This document shows positions 33,161-42,694 of a stretch of 64,000 bases of DNA, one piece after another. The position numbers were made by a program, and so were the translations under genes. The notes below the pieces were generated by a model. That model did no database searches, was not told the DNA's origin, and was given only the letters and a program-made list of their open reading frames with translations. Numbering within the stretch: position 1 is the stretch's first letter; the number at the start of each line of letters is the position of its first letter. The stretch covers positions 2,170,001-2,234,000 of the forward strand of contig NZ_CP177134.1 in assembly GCF_046736045.1 (NCBI RefSeq), in the 5' to 3' direction. The DNA comes from Leptospira_A sp046736045 (GTDB lineage Bacteria; Spirochaetota; Leptospiria; Leptospirales; Leptospiraceae).

Positions 33161-33883
33161 ATGGATCAACAATCATTACCCGAATCAGTGGATAACCGAT
33201 ATTATCTTGAAAAGTCTATTTTCATAGAAGAGATCGACGGCTTGGAACTTTGGAGATTGGGAAACGATCATTTTGACGAGTTCAATGATTTTATCTTTCG
33301 TGTTTACGGCGAAGCTTTCGGTGAAAATGGAAATTTGCCTTTTACGCATTCGGACATAGCAGAACAAAGTAAAATTTATTTTCATCGAACTAAGGTTTGC
33401 GGAATCAAACACCCGAGCGGTGTGCTGCTTGGAACTTGGGGTTTGGTATTAAAAGATTTGAGAAAAGATTCTTATCCTCTTCCCATTGAAACCAGATACG
33501 GCCTTAGTTCGGAAGAAATAGTAAAGTCTACCGGAGCAACTGATATAAGTTATATATTCAACGGCTGGAGGACTGCCATTGATAAAGAGGCAATTCAAAA
33601 ATTGAATATTCCGAAACAAAAATCAATTTTCATTTTTGATTTTTTATTGAGAGGTCTTACGAAAGATTTTGCCGGAAATAGCAGCTCTTATTTGGGAGTA
33701 TCCGAAATGGAAATGCTTGTATTGAAATATCATCGCAGAGTAGGTATTCCCTGGGTTATTTTAGGAGAGCCTTTGCATTTTTGGGGAAGGGATAGGTTTC
33801 CTTGTGCGTTTCAATTGGGTCTTTTCGAAGATTATTTGAAAACCAATCATCCCGAACGGCATAAATTCATTTATGCGAAGTAA
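33161..33883 (+). CDS. Possible acyltransferase of the GNAT/autoinducer-synthase type
   Basis: 240 residues, soluble. The layout (FNDFIFRVYGEAFG at about 45; GVLLGTWGLVLKD with a nearby LPIETRYGLSSEEI; GEPLHFWGRDRFPCAFQLGL near the end) recalls FeeM/LuxI-like N-acyl transferases, but no diagnostic residue set can be confirmed by eye. Divergent from the TetR gene and sharing its operator. It could equally be an unrelated conserved protein. Confidence 0.4.
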   Translation: MDQQSLPESVDNRYYLEKSIFIEEIDGLELWRLGNDHFDEFNDFIFRVYGEAFGENGNLPFTHSDIAEQSKIYFHRTKVCGIKHPSGVLLGTWGLVLKDLRKDSYPLPIETRYGLSSEEIVKSTGATDISYIFNGWRTAIDKEAIQKLNIPKQKSIFIFDFLLRGLTKDFAGNSSSYLGVSEMEMLVLKYHRRVGIPWVILGEPLHFWGRDRFPCAFQLGLFEDYLKTNHPERHKFIYAK

Positions 33884-33914
33884 GTTCTTTTTCGGAATTG
33901 TTTTTTGATTGAAA

Positions 33915-34484
33915 ATGAATTCGGAAAAAGCATATTTTCATTGTATGACTTTTTTTGAATCATTTTCAGGTCTTAAAGAATCGAATTTTTTACGATTTTG
34001 TTTGCTGTTTCTATTTATCTTTGCTGTCTCCTGCAAAGGTGAGGCTGATGAAAACGATGACGAAGATTTGCTTTTGGGTCTTGCTGCACAGCAAAGTACG
34101 AGCGTTAGTGGCCTGTGCAGGAATCTTGCAAATGGAAATAATTTTTCTTTCGACGGATTGAATCTTTCCTCTTCCGTCCAAAATTTAGTCGGAACCAGTA
34201 ATGGAAATTTTCATGCAGGTGTTCTTGCCAAAGGATTAAAAGCCGATCAAAAGATCGTTTTTGATAATATCGCGAGTAGTGGAGCACCTTCTATCAATGC
34301 TTATTCGGGATCTGTTTGCGAAATCTCCGATTCTGTTGTTATCGCTACGGGTGGACCCCTTTCCGTAACAGAAGACAATTTAACGGGAGTTCGCACTTAT
34401 ACGGTTGTGACTTCGGGAGATTTTTTTTTCGTAATCAGTGGCAGCACCGGTAACGTAAAATCAATCACCGTTGTATTGGAATGA
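33915..34484 (+). CDS. Hypothetical lipoprotein
   Basis: 189 residues from ATG 33915; a later ATG at 33945 would also give a good signal. The lipobox is FAVSC (cysteine about residue 40), followed by an acidic tether (KGEADENDDEDLLLG). The mature part is small and Ser/Gly/Asn-rich with two later cysteines (GLCRN, GSVCE). Surface or periplasmic location is inferred. Function unknown. Confidence 0.65.
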   Translation: MNSEKAYFHCMTFFESFSGLKESNFLRFCLLFLFIFAVSCKGEADENDDEDLLLGLAAQQSTSVSGLCRNLANGNNFSFDGLNLSSSVQNLVGTSNGNFHAGVLAKGLKADQKIVFDNIASSGAPSINAYSGSVCEISDSVVIATGGPLSVTEDNLTGVRTYTVVTSGDFFFVISGSTGNVKSITVVLE

Positions 34485-34558
34485 TTTACAATCTTCCAAG
34501 TATCACCTAACGTTAAACATGTTAATTTGTATTTATCCGCAAAACTTTATTTTCAATA

Positions 34559-34585
34559 TAATATAACGGAAATTCTGTTATATTA
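34559..34585. other. 27-bp near-perfect palindrome
   Basis: TAATATAAC and GTTATATTA arms continue through a G-T mismatch into GAAATTC. The surrounding 34485-34854 gap is A+T-rich and otherwise shows only a weak IR (TATAGG/CCTATA at 34797-34819) and the AGAGAGG ribosome site of the next gene. It may be an operator or a weak terminator. Confidence 0.4.
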
Positions 34586-34854
34586 AAAGTGTTCGTATTT
34601 GTGTAGTGTAATCATTGACGCTCGTATACGGACTTATTGTATAAGAAGTAATTTTTTCTTTAGTAATCCGGTTTTATTTCAAAAGATTTTATCAAATAAT
34701 GAATTTTTCCTTTACTATGAAAAAATTATAAAGGAAAATACCTTCTGTTCAAGATTGTACTGATATAAGCAGATAGAGTCTACTATTGCACAAATTTATA
34801 GGCCAGAGGACTACCTATATTAGTATATTTTGAATAAAAAAAGAGAGGATATAC

Positions 34855-35805
34855 ATGAAAAAATCACTTATCAAACTAGGAATCTGCGTTGCACTGATTG
34901 CAGTTCTTGTCGTAAATTGCAAAAAGAAAGAGGACGATGACAATACACCGATGGCTTTTCTACTTCTTTACATCAATGATCAGATGTCAGGAAATTGTGC
35001 AACCATCACAAAGGCTACTGCAAGTGGCGTTGTTACTTATACGGCAGTAGCAAATGCTGTTCCAAAAGGTGGATGTAACGAATCGACTTTAGCAACTTAT
35101 ACAACCAGTTCGGCATCTGCAAAAGCAATTTCCGATACTGACTTTGACGCAAAAACACCTATTTTCGCAAAATATTCCGAGTGTTCCACACTTGCCGCAA
35201 CTCAAGCTGTTTCCAAAGCAAACGTTACTACCGCTTCTCTTGAAACATCAGCTAACAATGCAGCTAATGGTTGTACTTCGGTAGGAAATTCCAATGCAGG
35301 TCAAACTTATTGCAAAGATGCGGCAGCTTTGGCGGCTCTTAAAGCAACAATTCAATACCAATCCATTAGTGATGCAAAAGCGGATATGTCGACAAACTAC
35401 ACTGGTTCACAAGTAGCTAACTCTACAACTAGCGTTGGTGCATCTTATGGGTATACGACTGCGGCTTTGCTTGCTCTTCGTTTAGCAACTACAACGGAAT
35501 TGACTATGTTATCAAAAGGTGCTGAATTCAATGCTGTTTATGCCGGTTTGGGAACATCTGCTTCCTGCCAAGCTAAGATTATTAATGATTCTGCGGCTTT
35601 AAAAACATTGGTAACTAAAAATGTTGCAGTTACTAGTGCTTTGGTTACTGGCGGTGCGATAGGATCAGCTGATCGTGCAGCAGTTAGCGAAACAATCATT
35701 TCCAGCTTAACTTGTAAATACGGTGCAGGTTTTACGGCTGCAACTGCAACAGTAGGAACAACAGCTGCGATTGGAGTTTGTCCATCCAGCTACCCTTCAT
35801 TCTAA
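34855..35805 (+). CDS. Ala/Thr/Ser-rich lipoprotein
   Basis: 316 residues. Signal and lipobox LVVNC (cysteine 22) are followed by a charged KKKEDDDN tether. The mature protein is low in aromatics and very rich in Ala, Thr, Ser and Asn, with several cysteines (GNCAT, KGGCNE, YSECST, NGCTS, TYCKD, LTCKYG) that may form disulfides. AGAGAGG precedes the ATG. It resembles other Leptospira surface lipoproteins in style; function unknown. Confidence 0.7.
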   Translation: MKKSLIKLGICVALIAVLVVNCKKKEDDDNTPMAFLLLYINDQMSGNCATITKATASGVVTYTAVANAVPKGGCNESTLATYTTSSASAKAISDTDFDAKTPIFAKYSECSTLAATQAVSKANVTTASLETSANNAANGCTSVGNSNAGQTYCKDAAALAALKATIQYQSISDAKADMSTNYTGSQVANSTTSVGASYGYTTAALLALRLATTTELTMLSKGAEFNAVYAGLGTSASCQAKIINDSAALKTLVTKNVAVTSALVTGGAIGSADRAAVSETIISSLTCKYGAGFTAATATVGTTAAIGVCPSSYPSF

Positions 35806-35829
35806 TTTTAATTTAGAACGTTGTGCAGA

Positions 35830-35860
35830 AAAAGCCATTCCTGAAAAGGGGTGGCTTTTT
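35830..35860 (+). terminator. Rho-independent terminator after the Ala/Thr-rich lipoprotein gene
   Basis: AAAAGCCA / TGGCTTTT stem with a 14-base loop, then more T. It may serve both converging genes. Confidence 0.7.
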
Positions 35861-35869
35861 ATTTTATGA

Positions 35870-36562
35870 TTAGATTCGAAAAGGAATGATTGCTTTCAGT
35901 CTATCTTCTTTGATTTGCTCCGGGTGAATCGCAAAAGAAAAATTCGGATTGGCGAACTTACTGCAAGGTAGAGATTGCAAATGAGATAAATTGTCTTTTG
36001 ATCCGAATGCATTTTGAATTTCGATTATATCCTGATTGAAACAATCCGCGATCCCATCCCCGTTTGTATCTTTTTCCATCCGAACACCGGGATAGAGCCA
36101 AATATTGGTTAGATTGTTTTTGCTTGCATCAATTTCGATCCTTGCAACGATTCCTCTTGCCACTTGTGGTTTTGCGAAACGATTGTAGTAGGTAGTTGTT
36201 TCGAAATAACCATCTTTGTTTTCATCTGTTTTCTCAATGATTTTCGTATTTCCCGGACCATACCATGTTTGTTTGGTGGTTTGATCATTGGCTCTTGTCT
36301 CGTTATATAATATTATAAAATTTTCTTTTTGATTTTGATCTGCTTTGATCCAACTAAAATCGTCGGCAATATCATCTTGGTCAGTGTCCGTTTCTAAAAA
36401 AATTCCTTGCTTAAGTTTGGAATGTGTATACATGAATTGGTCGGGTTTACCATCTTTACTGATATCAAGTCCGGTAGTATGAAACGTCGGATCACTGCAT
36501 TGACAGAAACAGAAAATGATAAAAAGGAATAGGAAATTCTTATAAGGATACATATTTCCCAT
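35870..36562 (-). CDS. Lipoprotein with calcium-type DxDxDG repeats
   Basis: 230 residues. Lipobox FCQCS (cysteine about 22). Three acidic loops resemble EF-hand/thrombospondin-type calcium sites: DTDQDDIADD (about 58), DENKDGYFE (about 112) and DTNGDGIADC (about 163). Convergent with the previous gene. It is probably surface-exposed and may bind calcium. Confidence 0.7.
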   Translation of the reverse strand: MGNMYPYKNFLFLFIIFCFCQCSDPTFHTTGLDISKDGKPDQFMYTHSKLKQGIFLETDTDQDDIADDFSWIKADQNQKENFIILYNETRANDQTTKQTWYGPGNTKIIEKTDENKDGYFETTTYYNRFAKPQVARGIVARIEIDASKNNLTNIWLYPGVRMEKDTNGDGIADCFNQDIIEIQNAFGSKDNLSHLQSLPCSKFANPNFSFAIHPEQIKEDRLKAIIPFRI

Positions 36563-36640
36563 TTTGAATTTCCGTAAGTTTTGAAAAAGTTATTATTTGG
36601 TAATATCATAACATCCTGTAATATTGGATGGAACAGTAGT

Positions 36641-36654
36641 TTGTAGCGCTACAA
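36641..36654. promoter_or_regulatory. Perfect 14-bp palindrome
   Basis: TTGTAGCGCTACAA reads the same on both strands and lies in the divergent gap between two exported-protein genes. It is a candidate operator, with no known regulator match. A second small palindrome (GGAGAATTTCTCC, 36769-36781) lies just before the ribosome site of the plus-strand gene. Confidence 0.4.
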
Positions 36655-36796
36655 TTGTGCTTTTGTCGGCAAGTTTTTCCATTTTCATATTGAAAGAGAT
36701 GGCTGCATGGCATTAGGCATAGTCCAAGTATTAGTAAAATTTTTCTTGTTCATTTGTTATGGACAAGGGGAGAATTTCTCCTAACAAGGAACATAT

Positions 36797-37780
36797 ATGA
36801 AAATTAATAAAAAATTAACTCTCGTAGCCATTGCGGCTATCGTCCTTGGCACAGGTCTTTTGGCTCAAGGTGGTAAAGTCGAAGGAAATGCTCTTCGACT
36901 GAAAGGTGGTCTTTATTTGGGATCGGTTCAGTCCGATTTGGAAAAACGTTACCAATTGGCAAATATTGTAGGCGGCCAATTGGACTTGGATTGGAAAAAC
37001 AAAGGTGGTCTCGGACTTCTCAATCAATTCGGTGCAGATTATTATCATGGAATCGGTGCAGGGGTTTTAACTCATCTTTTGGTAGGCATTAATGTCAATC
37101 GGTTCCCTAAAAGTTATGAGTGGAATTCCGTTTATCAAACGGGACTGGGCATAAAGGAAGGAGACTATTACATGGGCTTTACCGACTTTACATTCGGTGC
37201 AGTCTTGTCTCCACAAGCTAACTTGCGTATTACTCCAAAATATATAATCAGAAACTATCGTCATTCCTTGCAGACATCCTCTACGTATTTGGGAAGTCCG
37301 CTCGGAATCGGTGATGAAGTTTTAAATGCAAGGGGAACTTCGGGATTGTTAGGTGTTGGATTGGAGTATGATGTGACTCCCGCTGTAACGGTATTTGCAG
37401 ACGTGCTTGTTTACGGTCCGTTTTTATTGCAAGGTTCGGGAGTATACGATAGAGAAAGTCTTACCGCAACAACAGGATATGCAACTTACCAAATAGGAAG
37501 CGGTGGATTTCACATGTCTAGTACGAAGATTGCGGGTGGGGCCACTGTGCAAGTGTTAGATGATCTTCGCATTTTTGCAAGCTTGGACAGAGAATCAATT
37601 AAGACCCAATCAACTTCTCCTATCGGAGTATCGGTAACCGCGCTTCCTTCCGGTGGGGCATCTGCAGGAATCCTGATTCCGACAGTCGTTGAGGCAATTG
37701 CTTTTGGTAGTGAAAAGAGAACTGAAATTTTCGGTTTGAAATTTGGTGTGACTTACGACATCAATTTAGGCGGAAAATAA
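36797..37780 (+). CDS. Probable outer-membrane beta-barrel protein
   Basis: 327 residues. A signal peptide ends near GLLAQG (about residue 25). The mature protein is built of alternating hydrophobic/polar stretches with frequent glycines and aromatic ends (ANLRITPKYIIRNYRH; GLEYDVTPAVTVFADVLVYG; KFGVTYDINL at the C-terminus), as in outer-membrane barrels. AAGGAAC precedes the ATG. No family is recognised. Confidence 0.6.
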   Translation: MKINKKLTLVAIAAIVLGTGLLAQGGKVEGNALRLKGGLYLGSVQSDLEKRYQLANIVGGQLDLDWKNKGGLGLLNQFGADYYHGIGAGVLTHLLVGINVNRFPKSYEWNSVYQTGLGIKEGDYYMGFTDFTFGAVLSPQANLRITPKYIIRNYRHSLQTSSTYLGSPLGIGDEVLNARGTSGLLGVGLEYDVTPAVTVFADVLVYGPFLLQGSGVYDRESLTATTGYATYQIGSGGFHMSSTKIAGGATVQVLDDLRIFASLDRESIKTQSTSPIGVSVTALPSGGASAGILIPTVVEAIAFGSEKRTEIFGLKFGVTYDINLGGK

Positions 37781-37802
37781 GAAACTTTTTTTATAAATGA
37801 TG

Positions 37803-37837
37803 TTGACACGGGAGTATTCTCCAGGCATTTGGTAAAT
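37803..37837 (+). promoter_or_regulatory. Promoter of 5S rRNA copy 2
   Basis: TTGACA at 37803-37808 lies 22 bp before GGTAAAT, as at copy 1. The spacer sequences differ. Confidence 0.5.
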
Positions 37838-37838
37838 A

Positions 37839-37957
37839 CTCCTGGTGATAATGGAGAGAAGGCAATACCCGTTCCCATTCCGAACACGGAAGTCAAGCTT
37901 CTCATCGCCGATGGTACTATTGGGTTCGCTCAATGGGAGAGTAGGACGTTGCCGGGT
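37839..37957 (+). rRNA. rrf: 5S ribosomal RNA, copy 2
   Basis: Identical by eye to copy 1 at 31682-31800, including the upstream GGTAAATA. The two genes lie ~6.2 kb apart in the same direction, with four lipoprotein/OMP genes and a TetR locus between them. Homologous recombination between them could delete that segment. Confidence 0.93.
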
Positions 37958-38512
37958 TCAGGCATAATAAGTTAAAAAGGCGTGGTCTTCGGATCACGCC
38001 TTTTTTATTTGTGGTAGCGTAGTTAAGTCCGGCAAGTCCGGGACTCGCTAAAGCGGTCCCCGTCTCATAAAGCAAGCAAGGTGTCTTGCTTTCTTTCTTC
38101 CGACATGTTGCCGGGTTAGCAATTCTATGAATATAAGCTGATCGAAAGGTTGGCTTTTTTTATACCCGAATGAATATAAGCGAACCCAAGAAGTAAGTAA
38201 AGTTGTTCGCGAAATGACAGAGTTGCGACAATAGGAGCAACTCTAGCGGCGCAGTCCCATGAGGGACGAAGCGGGGGGAAGTAGGACGTTGCCGGGTTCA
38301 GGCATAATAAGTTAAAAAGGCGTGGTCTTCGGATCACGCCTTTTTTATTTGTGGTAGCGTAGTTAAGTCCGGCAAGTCCGGGACTCACTAAAGCGGTTCC
38401 CGTCTCATAAAGAAAGCAAGGTGTCTTGCTTTCTTTCTTCCGACATGTTGCCGGGTTAGCAATTCTATGAATATAAGCTGATCGAAAGGTTGGCTTTTTT
38501 TATACCCGAATG
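37941..38512 (+). repeat. Tandem duplication of 5S 3' end and downstream block (340-bp period)
   Basis: Positions 37941-38172 recur at 38281-38512 with very few changes. The second unit starts with only the last 17 nt of 5S (GTAGGACGTTGCCGGGT), so it is a pseudo-copy without promoter. It carries its own terminator at 38317-38346. Between the units (38231-38280) lies a short unrelated piece with the GTCCC-ATGA-GGGAC hairpin. Confidence 0.75.
37977..38006 (+). terminator. Rho-independent terminator of 5S copy 2
   Basis: Same stem, TTCG loop and T6 as at 31820. Confidence 0.85.
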
Positions 38513-38620
38513 TAACCTTTTTCTATTATAAAAGATTTCAATATAATGAAAGCACTTACCTGAATTCTATACGACCCCCCTTATCCAAATGAAAGATTAA
38601 TCCTTAAAGTGCTCTGAGTA
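38509..38620 (-). mobile_element. Decayed IS3-family fragment
   Basis: The first ~45 bp (CGAATGTAACCT..., TTTCAATATAAT) match the transposase 3' region of the intact element at 41842-41881. Further on, a diverged stretch resembles that element around 42030-42095 (AATGAAAGATTAATCCTT versus AATGAAAAATCAATCCTT). Part of the middle is missing. The rest of the gap to 38857 holds only A+T-rich sequence. Confidence 0.6.
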
Positions 38621-38857
38621 AGAATCATGGTGCATAATTATTTATGAATAAATATGCGTAATAATATTTTTTGACCCTTTTTGATCCAGTGTAATAAGTT
38701 AGTAAATTTTTAGGTGTAAGTCTGAATTAACGAGCATACAGCGTTCAAAGCTTTCTGGAATAGGATCGTATATTTTTATCAAAAACGAATGTACGGCTCC
38801 TATTTTTTTTGACCGAAACGGCTTAATAGGGCTTAGTTGACCAATCGAAAGGTGACC

Positions 38858-39628
38858 ATGCAAGAAGAACCGGCCAAAATACAAAGATTTTCTCGATTTA
38901 CCAAAACCCAAGCAGCATTAGGGCTATTTTCCTTTGTATTTTCGATATTTTTAGCGAGAGCTGTTTTTTCCCAGGAAGTCATCCCGGAGCTGCAATTGCA
39001 ACAGTATGATTCAAATGTGATGAATCAGGTTTACGGCCAGTCTTATTTCCTAAATTCCCTTACCACCTGGACGGATCAGGTTCGCTATTACAAAGGTTTG
39101 CTGCAAGCTTCCTGGGAGTCGGCGGCGGACACTGCGATTTATAATTATGTCTCTTCTATAACTACAAGTGATTCGTATAACACAGTAGCCGATTACAAGG
39201 ACTTTGTCCAAAAGGGATTGGATTCTCAAAAACTGGTTGCAATGAGTAGCTGGGAAGACAAAGCCAATCTGGATTTTCTTGCAAATAAGAACGAATTTGT
39301 AGCGAAGCTAAATACAAATAAATTTAATGAATCGTACATAGAGCGAACAGGTGTTCAACAGCAGTACCAACAAGTCCTAAATGAAAACGCACGAGTGAAC
39401 CAACTCCAAAATAATATTGCAAACGCCGCGAACAATTGGAACGCGAACTTCAACCAAAGTTATCAATCGGGCCTGAATGATTTTTCCAATACACTTAGTA
39501 GCATCCAGAATCAGTATAATAGTTTTCTTACCAATCTAGACGAATCAGAAGTTACGTTTCAAAACAATCTGACTGCTATTGACTCTTATAAAACAGTTGT
39601 TAAGAATGCAGTCAAAGGGGTCGTGTGA
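38858..39628 (+). pseudogene. N-terminal part of large secreted Leptospira protein, ended by an in-frame TGA
   Basis: 256 residues from the ATG with AAAGGTG just upstream. A signal-like TM (about residues 19-37, ending VFSQE) precedes Asn/Gln-rich helical sequence. The stop at 39626-39628 is followed in the same frame by sequence that runs straight on to 41758. A nonsense change, or a translated stop, therefore splits one gene. The family looks like the Leptospira proteins listed as TIGR04388 (recalled, unverified). Confidence 0.65.
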
Positions 39629-39640
39629 CCATCCCAGGGA

Positions 39641-41758
39641 ATGTTAGACGAGAGCTGTAGCATGGACGGATGTTTGTACAAATACGCAAACGGACAGTTC
39701 AATGATGCGGGAAATACATTAAACAGTTTGGTCGGCAGATTGAATACCGTCTTAAACAGTAGCACTCTTGATGCAAGTAATGTGCTGACTACAATCTCCG
39801 CAGAGATCCGAACTTTTTTAAGCACACAAGCTAACTCTGCATATGCAACAACTGTAGACTATGCCAATAGGGTAGATACGATCCAAATGGGTTTGTATCC
39901 TAGTCTTTACGGAACCGTAGATAATTCCCCTTATTTTACAGGAATTGCAACCGGTGCGCTAGGTTATTCGACAGCAATGCAAACCACAACGTGGAATGGA
40001 GGTCTTGGAAGTGGCTCCAATCTATTTGAAAATGTTGGCAACGCTGATGTAAAAGCAGTGGCAGAAGCAATCGTCTTTGGAGGGGGAGACCCTGCTCTAA
40101 AAAATCTTTTGGAAGGCAGGCTAGGAAATGGTAGAACTGTTTCCATCATCGCAAGTAATATTTATACAGATTGGGCGGGCGGAGTCCATAAACACGATCC
40201 ATGGGCATGGTGGAGTGTAGAAGGAACTCAAAGAGACTATAGATCCGACGGCAATCCTTGGGTATGGACAGCAGTTCGACTAGGTTTTACTACCGATTAT
40301 CAAATGGGTTCTATCGGTTTTGATTTGGTGTATTGGATGCATGATCCGGTCGCACAAGCCCATGCTGCCTATTGGCAAGGCAACTATAACTCATTAGGTG
40401 GTCAGCTCAATACATATACAAATCAAATTTCTCCCGCAGTGAGTAACTGGGAAAGCCAGGTTGCAAGTTATAATAGCTTTTACGAACAGTGGAAAGTGAG
40501 TGCAGATGACTTGAAAGCTCAGGCCAAACTTGATTATGACAAAGCACTAGCCGATTTGGAAACCAAAAAATCCGCATGGGTTCAAAAAATGGAAGATGAG
40601 AGACAAGCTTCTGTAATCAAATGGAACGAACTCAGCAACCAAGCCGCAGCAGCAGAATCTACGGCGGATCTTCAAAATGTAAACAAACAACTGTCAAATA
40701 CATACAATGCATCCATATCCGGTTTGAACATTTCCACAAACACAAACGACTTGCTGAATTCATATAACGGGTCTTTGACGGACTTGGGGAACCGGGATTT
40801 TACATTTGTAGAACCTACACAAATCAAAGATCCGATTCAGGACTATCAAATCGTTCCTAAGTTGGAACTGGCTTCGCTTTCTGTGGGAGCTTTGGGGAAT
40901 AAAATCGTAAGCGACCAAATGGTATTTGGAATCGCAAGCGGAATCGGTATTTCCACTTTGAAACAAGATCCATTTGTGTATTCTGCAATGAATACCGTCT
41001 CCACAGCATTGGGAGGAATTAGTAGTTTCCTCAGTGGTAGTAGCAGCACTTCCACAAGTCAAAAATTCTCCATTATGAATGCCGCGAATGATAAGAAAGT
41101 GGATACGGAACTCACCATAGATGGGAAATCACTGGATGAAGTTTTTGGTAAAACGACGAATGGAGTTTACCAATATGCACAACTTTTGTCGATGAACGAA
41201 AACAATTCCATCACAGCGACAAAAGAACAAGAAAAACTAATCAATCAAATGGCGTATCAAGTAAACTGGGATACCAGAACAGCTGCTAGTCTGAACCAAG
41301 ACGGCAAACTAGACTTGAAAGTAGGTTCGATCGGCGGGTTTAACAATGGAGAATTGGAAACACTTCTTACCCGACTTTCCAAGTATGACTACAAAGGAGA
41401 GAAGTTTGAAGGTGTCTGTATCGCAGGGAGTTATGATTATACAACATGTACCGATAATGAAAAAAAATTAACAGAATTACAGACTTCGGACTATAACAAG
41501 AACTTTGGAACGGAGATAGAAAAGCTGAAGGCGGCTGGTTATGAAATCCAAGGCGGCAAGATAGTAAAATCCCTATCTCAAGAAGAAAAAATCAGACTGG
41601 GTCAAATATCAGATACAAGCACGCTTACAGCGGAAGAAAGGAAATTGTATGGTTCCTGTTATGTGAATCCGGAATCATGTAACTTACTTAAGAAAGAATT
41701 TGAATCTTCCTTCAACAAAGAAACGGGAATCGTAACTCTTAGCAAGATCATAAGCAAC
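39641..41758 (+). pseudogene. Middle part of the same large protein, cut by IS3 insertion
   Basis: About 706 residues in the same frame as the upstream piece. It contains WD-rich loops (HKHDPWAWWSVEGTQ), coiled-coil segments (about 275-345: DDLKAQAKLDYDKALADLE) and Asn/Ser-rich stretches. It ends at the exact left edge of the IS, which supplies the stop codon. The continuation (M23 domain remnant) resumes at 43000 in an open frame. Family members have a long constant region and variable C-termini. Confidence 0.65.
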
Positions 41759-41788
41759 TGACCATCCCCCGATATTGTGGACAGTGTC

Positions 41789-42694
41789 TTAGGCAGCAAA
41801 CTCCAGTTCGAACATAACAGGAGTTTTGTAATCGATAGCCGAATGTAACCTCTTCCTATTATAAAAGATTTCAATATAATAGAAAATATCCGATCTGGCT
41901 TCCTCAAGATTTTTGAATCTTCGGTGATTTGTAAATTCTCTTTTTAAAGTAGAAAAGAAACTTTCTGCTGGAGCATTATCATAACAATTTCCTTTTCTAC
42001 TCATACTTTGATTCATTTTATGAAATGTAAGTGCTTCTCTGAAGTCTGTGCTGGCATATTGGCTTCCTCTGTCTGAATGAAAAATCAATCCTTCTTTTGG
42101 TTTTTGTGTAATTACTGCATTTCTCAAAGCTGTTAATACCATTTCTGTTTTCATATGAGTATCGATTGACCAACCAACTACTTTTTTAGTACAAAGATCC
42201 TTGATCTGGCAAAGATAAAGGAAGCCGTTCGCATAAGGTATGTAAGTAAGATCAGATACCCAAACTTCATTCGGTTTTTTCACATGGAATTGCTGATTTA
42301 ATAGATTCGGACTATAACCAAGATTATGTTTGGAATCCGTTGTCTTCGGCGCCTTGAACTTTTTCATGATTATGGAGCGAATTCCGTTGTTTTTCATGAT
42401 TCGTGCAACACGGTTCTTTCCAATTATCAGTCCTTGTGTTTTTAGTTTATTGAAAATCGAAGGACTTCCGTATACATTCATTGATTCCTTGTGGATCGTT
42501 TGAATCTCTTTCAATATTCGAATATTCTCTATTGTCCTTTTTGAGGGAATACGCTTTCGCCATGAATAGTATCCGCTTCTAGAAACACATAAACATTCTG
42601 ACATCACTCCAATGTTATGACCTTCCTTCGAAAGTCTTTGCATGAAGAGGAACTTTTCTTCTAGTGATTTAAAGTGATGCCCATTGCCTTTTTT
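41789..42694 (-). CDS. IS3-family transposase OrfB (frameshifted part of OrfAB)
   Basis: The integrase core has the DDE triad in VWVSDLTYIPY, IFHSDRGSQYAS and NAPAESFFSTLKREF, plus the usual HTH_21-like segment (GVMSECLCVSRSGYYSWRKR). It is read by -1 slippage from OrfA at A-AAA-AAG (42694-42688 on the minus strand). The frame is intact, so the element may be active. The open frame extends upstream to 42814 but that part is out of phase with OrfA. Confidence 0.9.
   Translation of the reverse strand, partial: KKGNGHHFKSLEEKFLFMQRLSKEGHNIGVMSECLCVSRSGYYSWRKRIPSKRTIENIRILKEIQTIHKESMNVYGSPSIFNKLKTQGLIIGKNRVARIMKNNGIRSIIMKKFKAPKTTDSKHNLGYSPNLLNQQFHVKKPNEVWVSDLTYIPYANGFLYLCQIKDLCTKKVVGWSIDTHMKTEMVLTALRNAVITQKPKEGLIFHSDRGSQYASTDFREALTFHKMNQSMSRKGNCYDNAPAESFFSTLKREFTNHRRFKNLEEARSDIFYYIEIFYNRKRLHSAIDYKTPVMFELEFAA

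Noticed and set aside
34485..34854. Possible riboswitch or tRNA in the A+T-rich gap
   Set aside because: No cloverleaf or known riboswitch core was seen; only a palindrome and a short inverted repeat.
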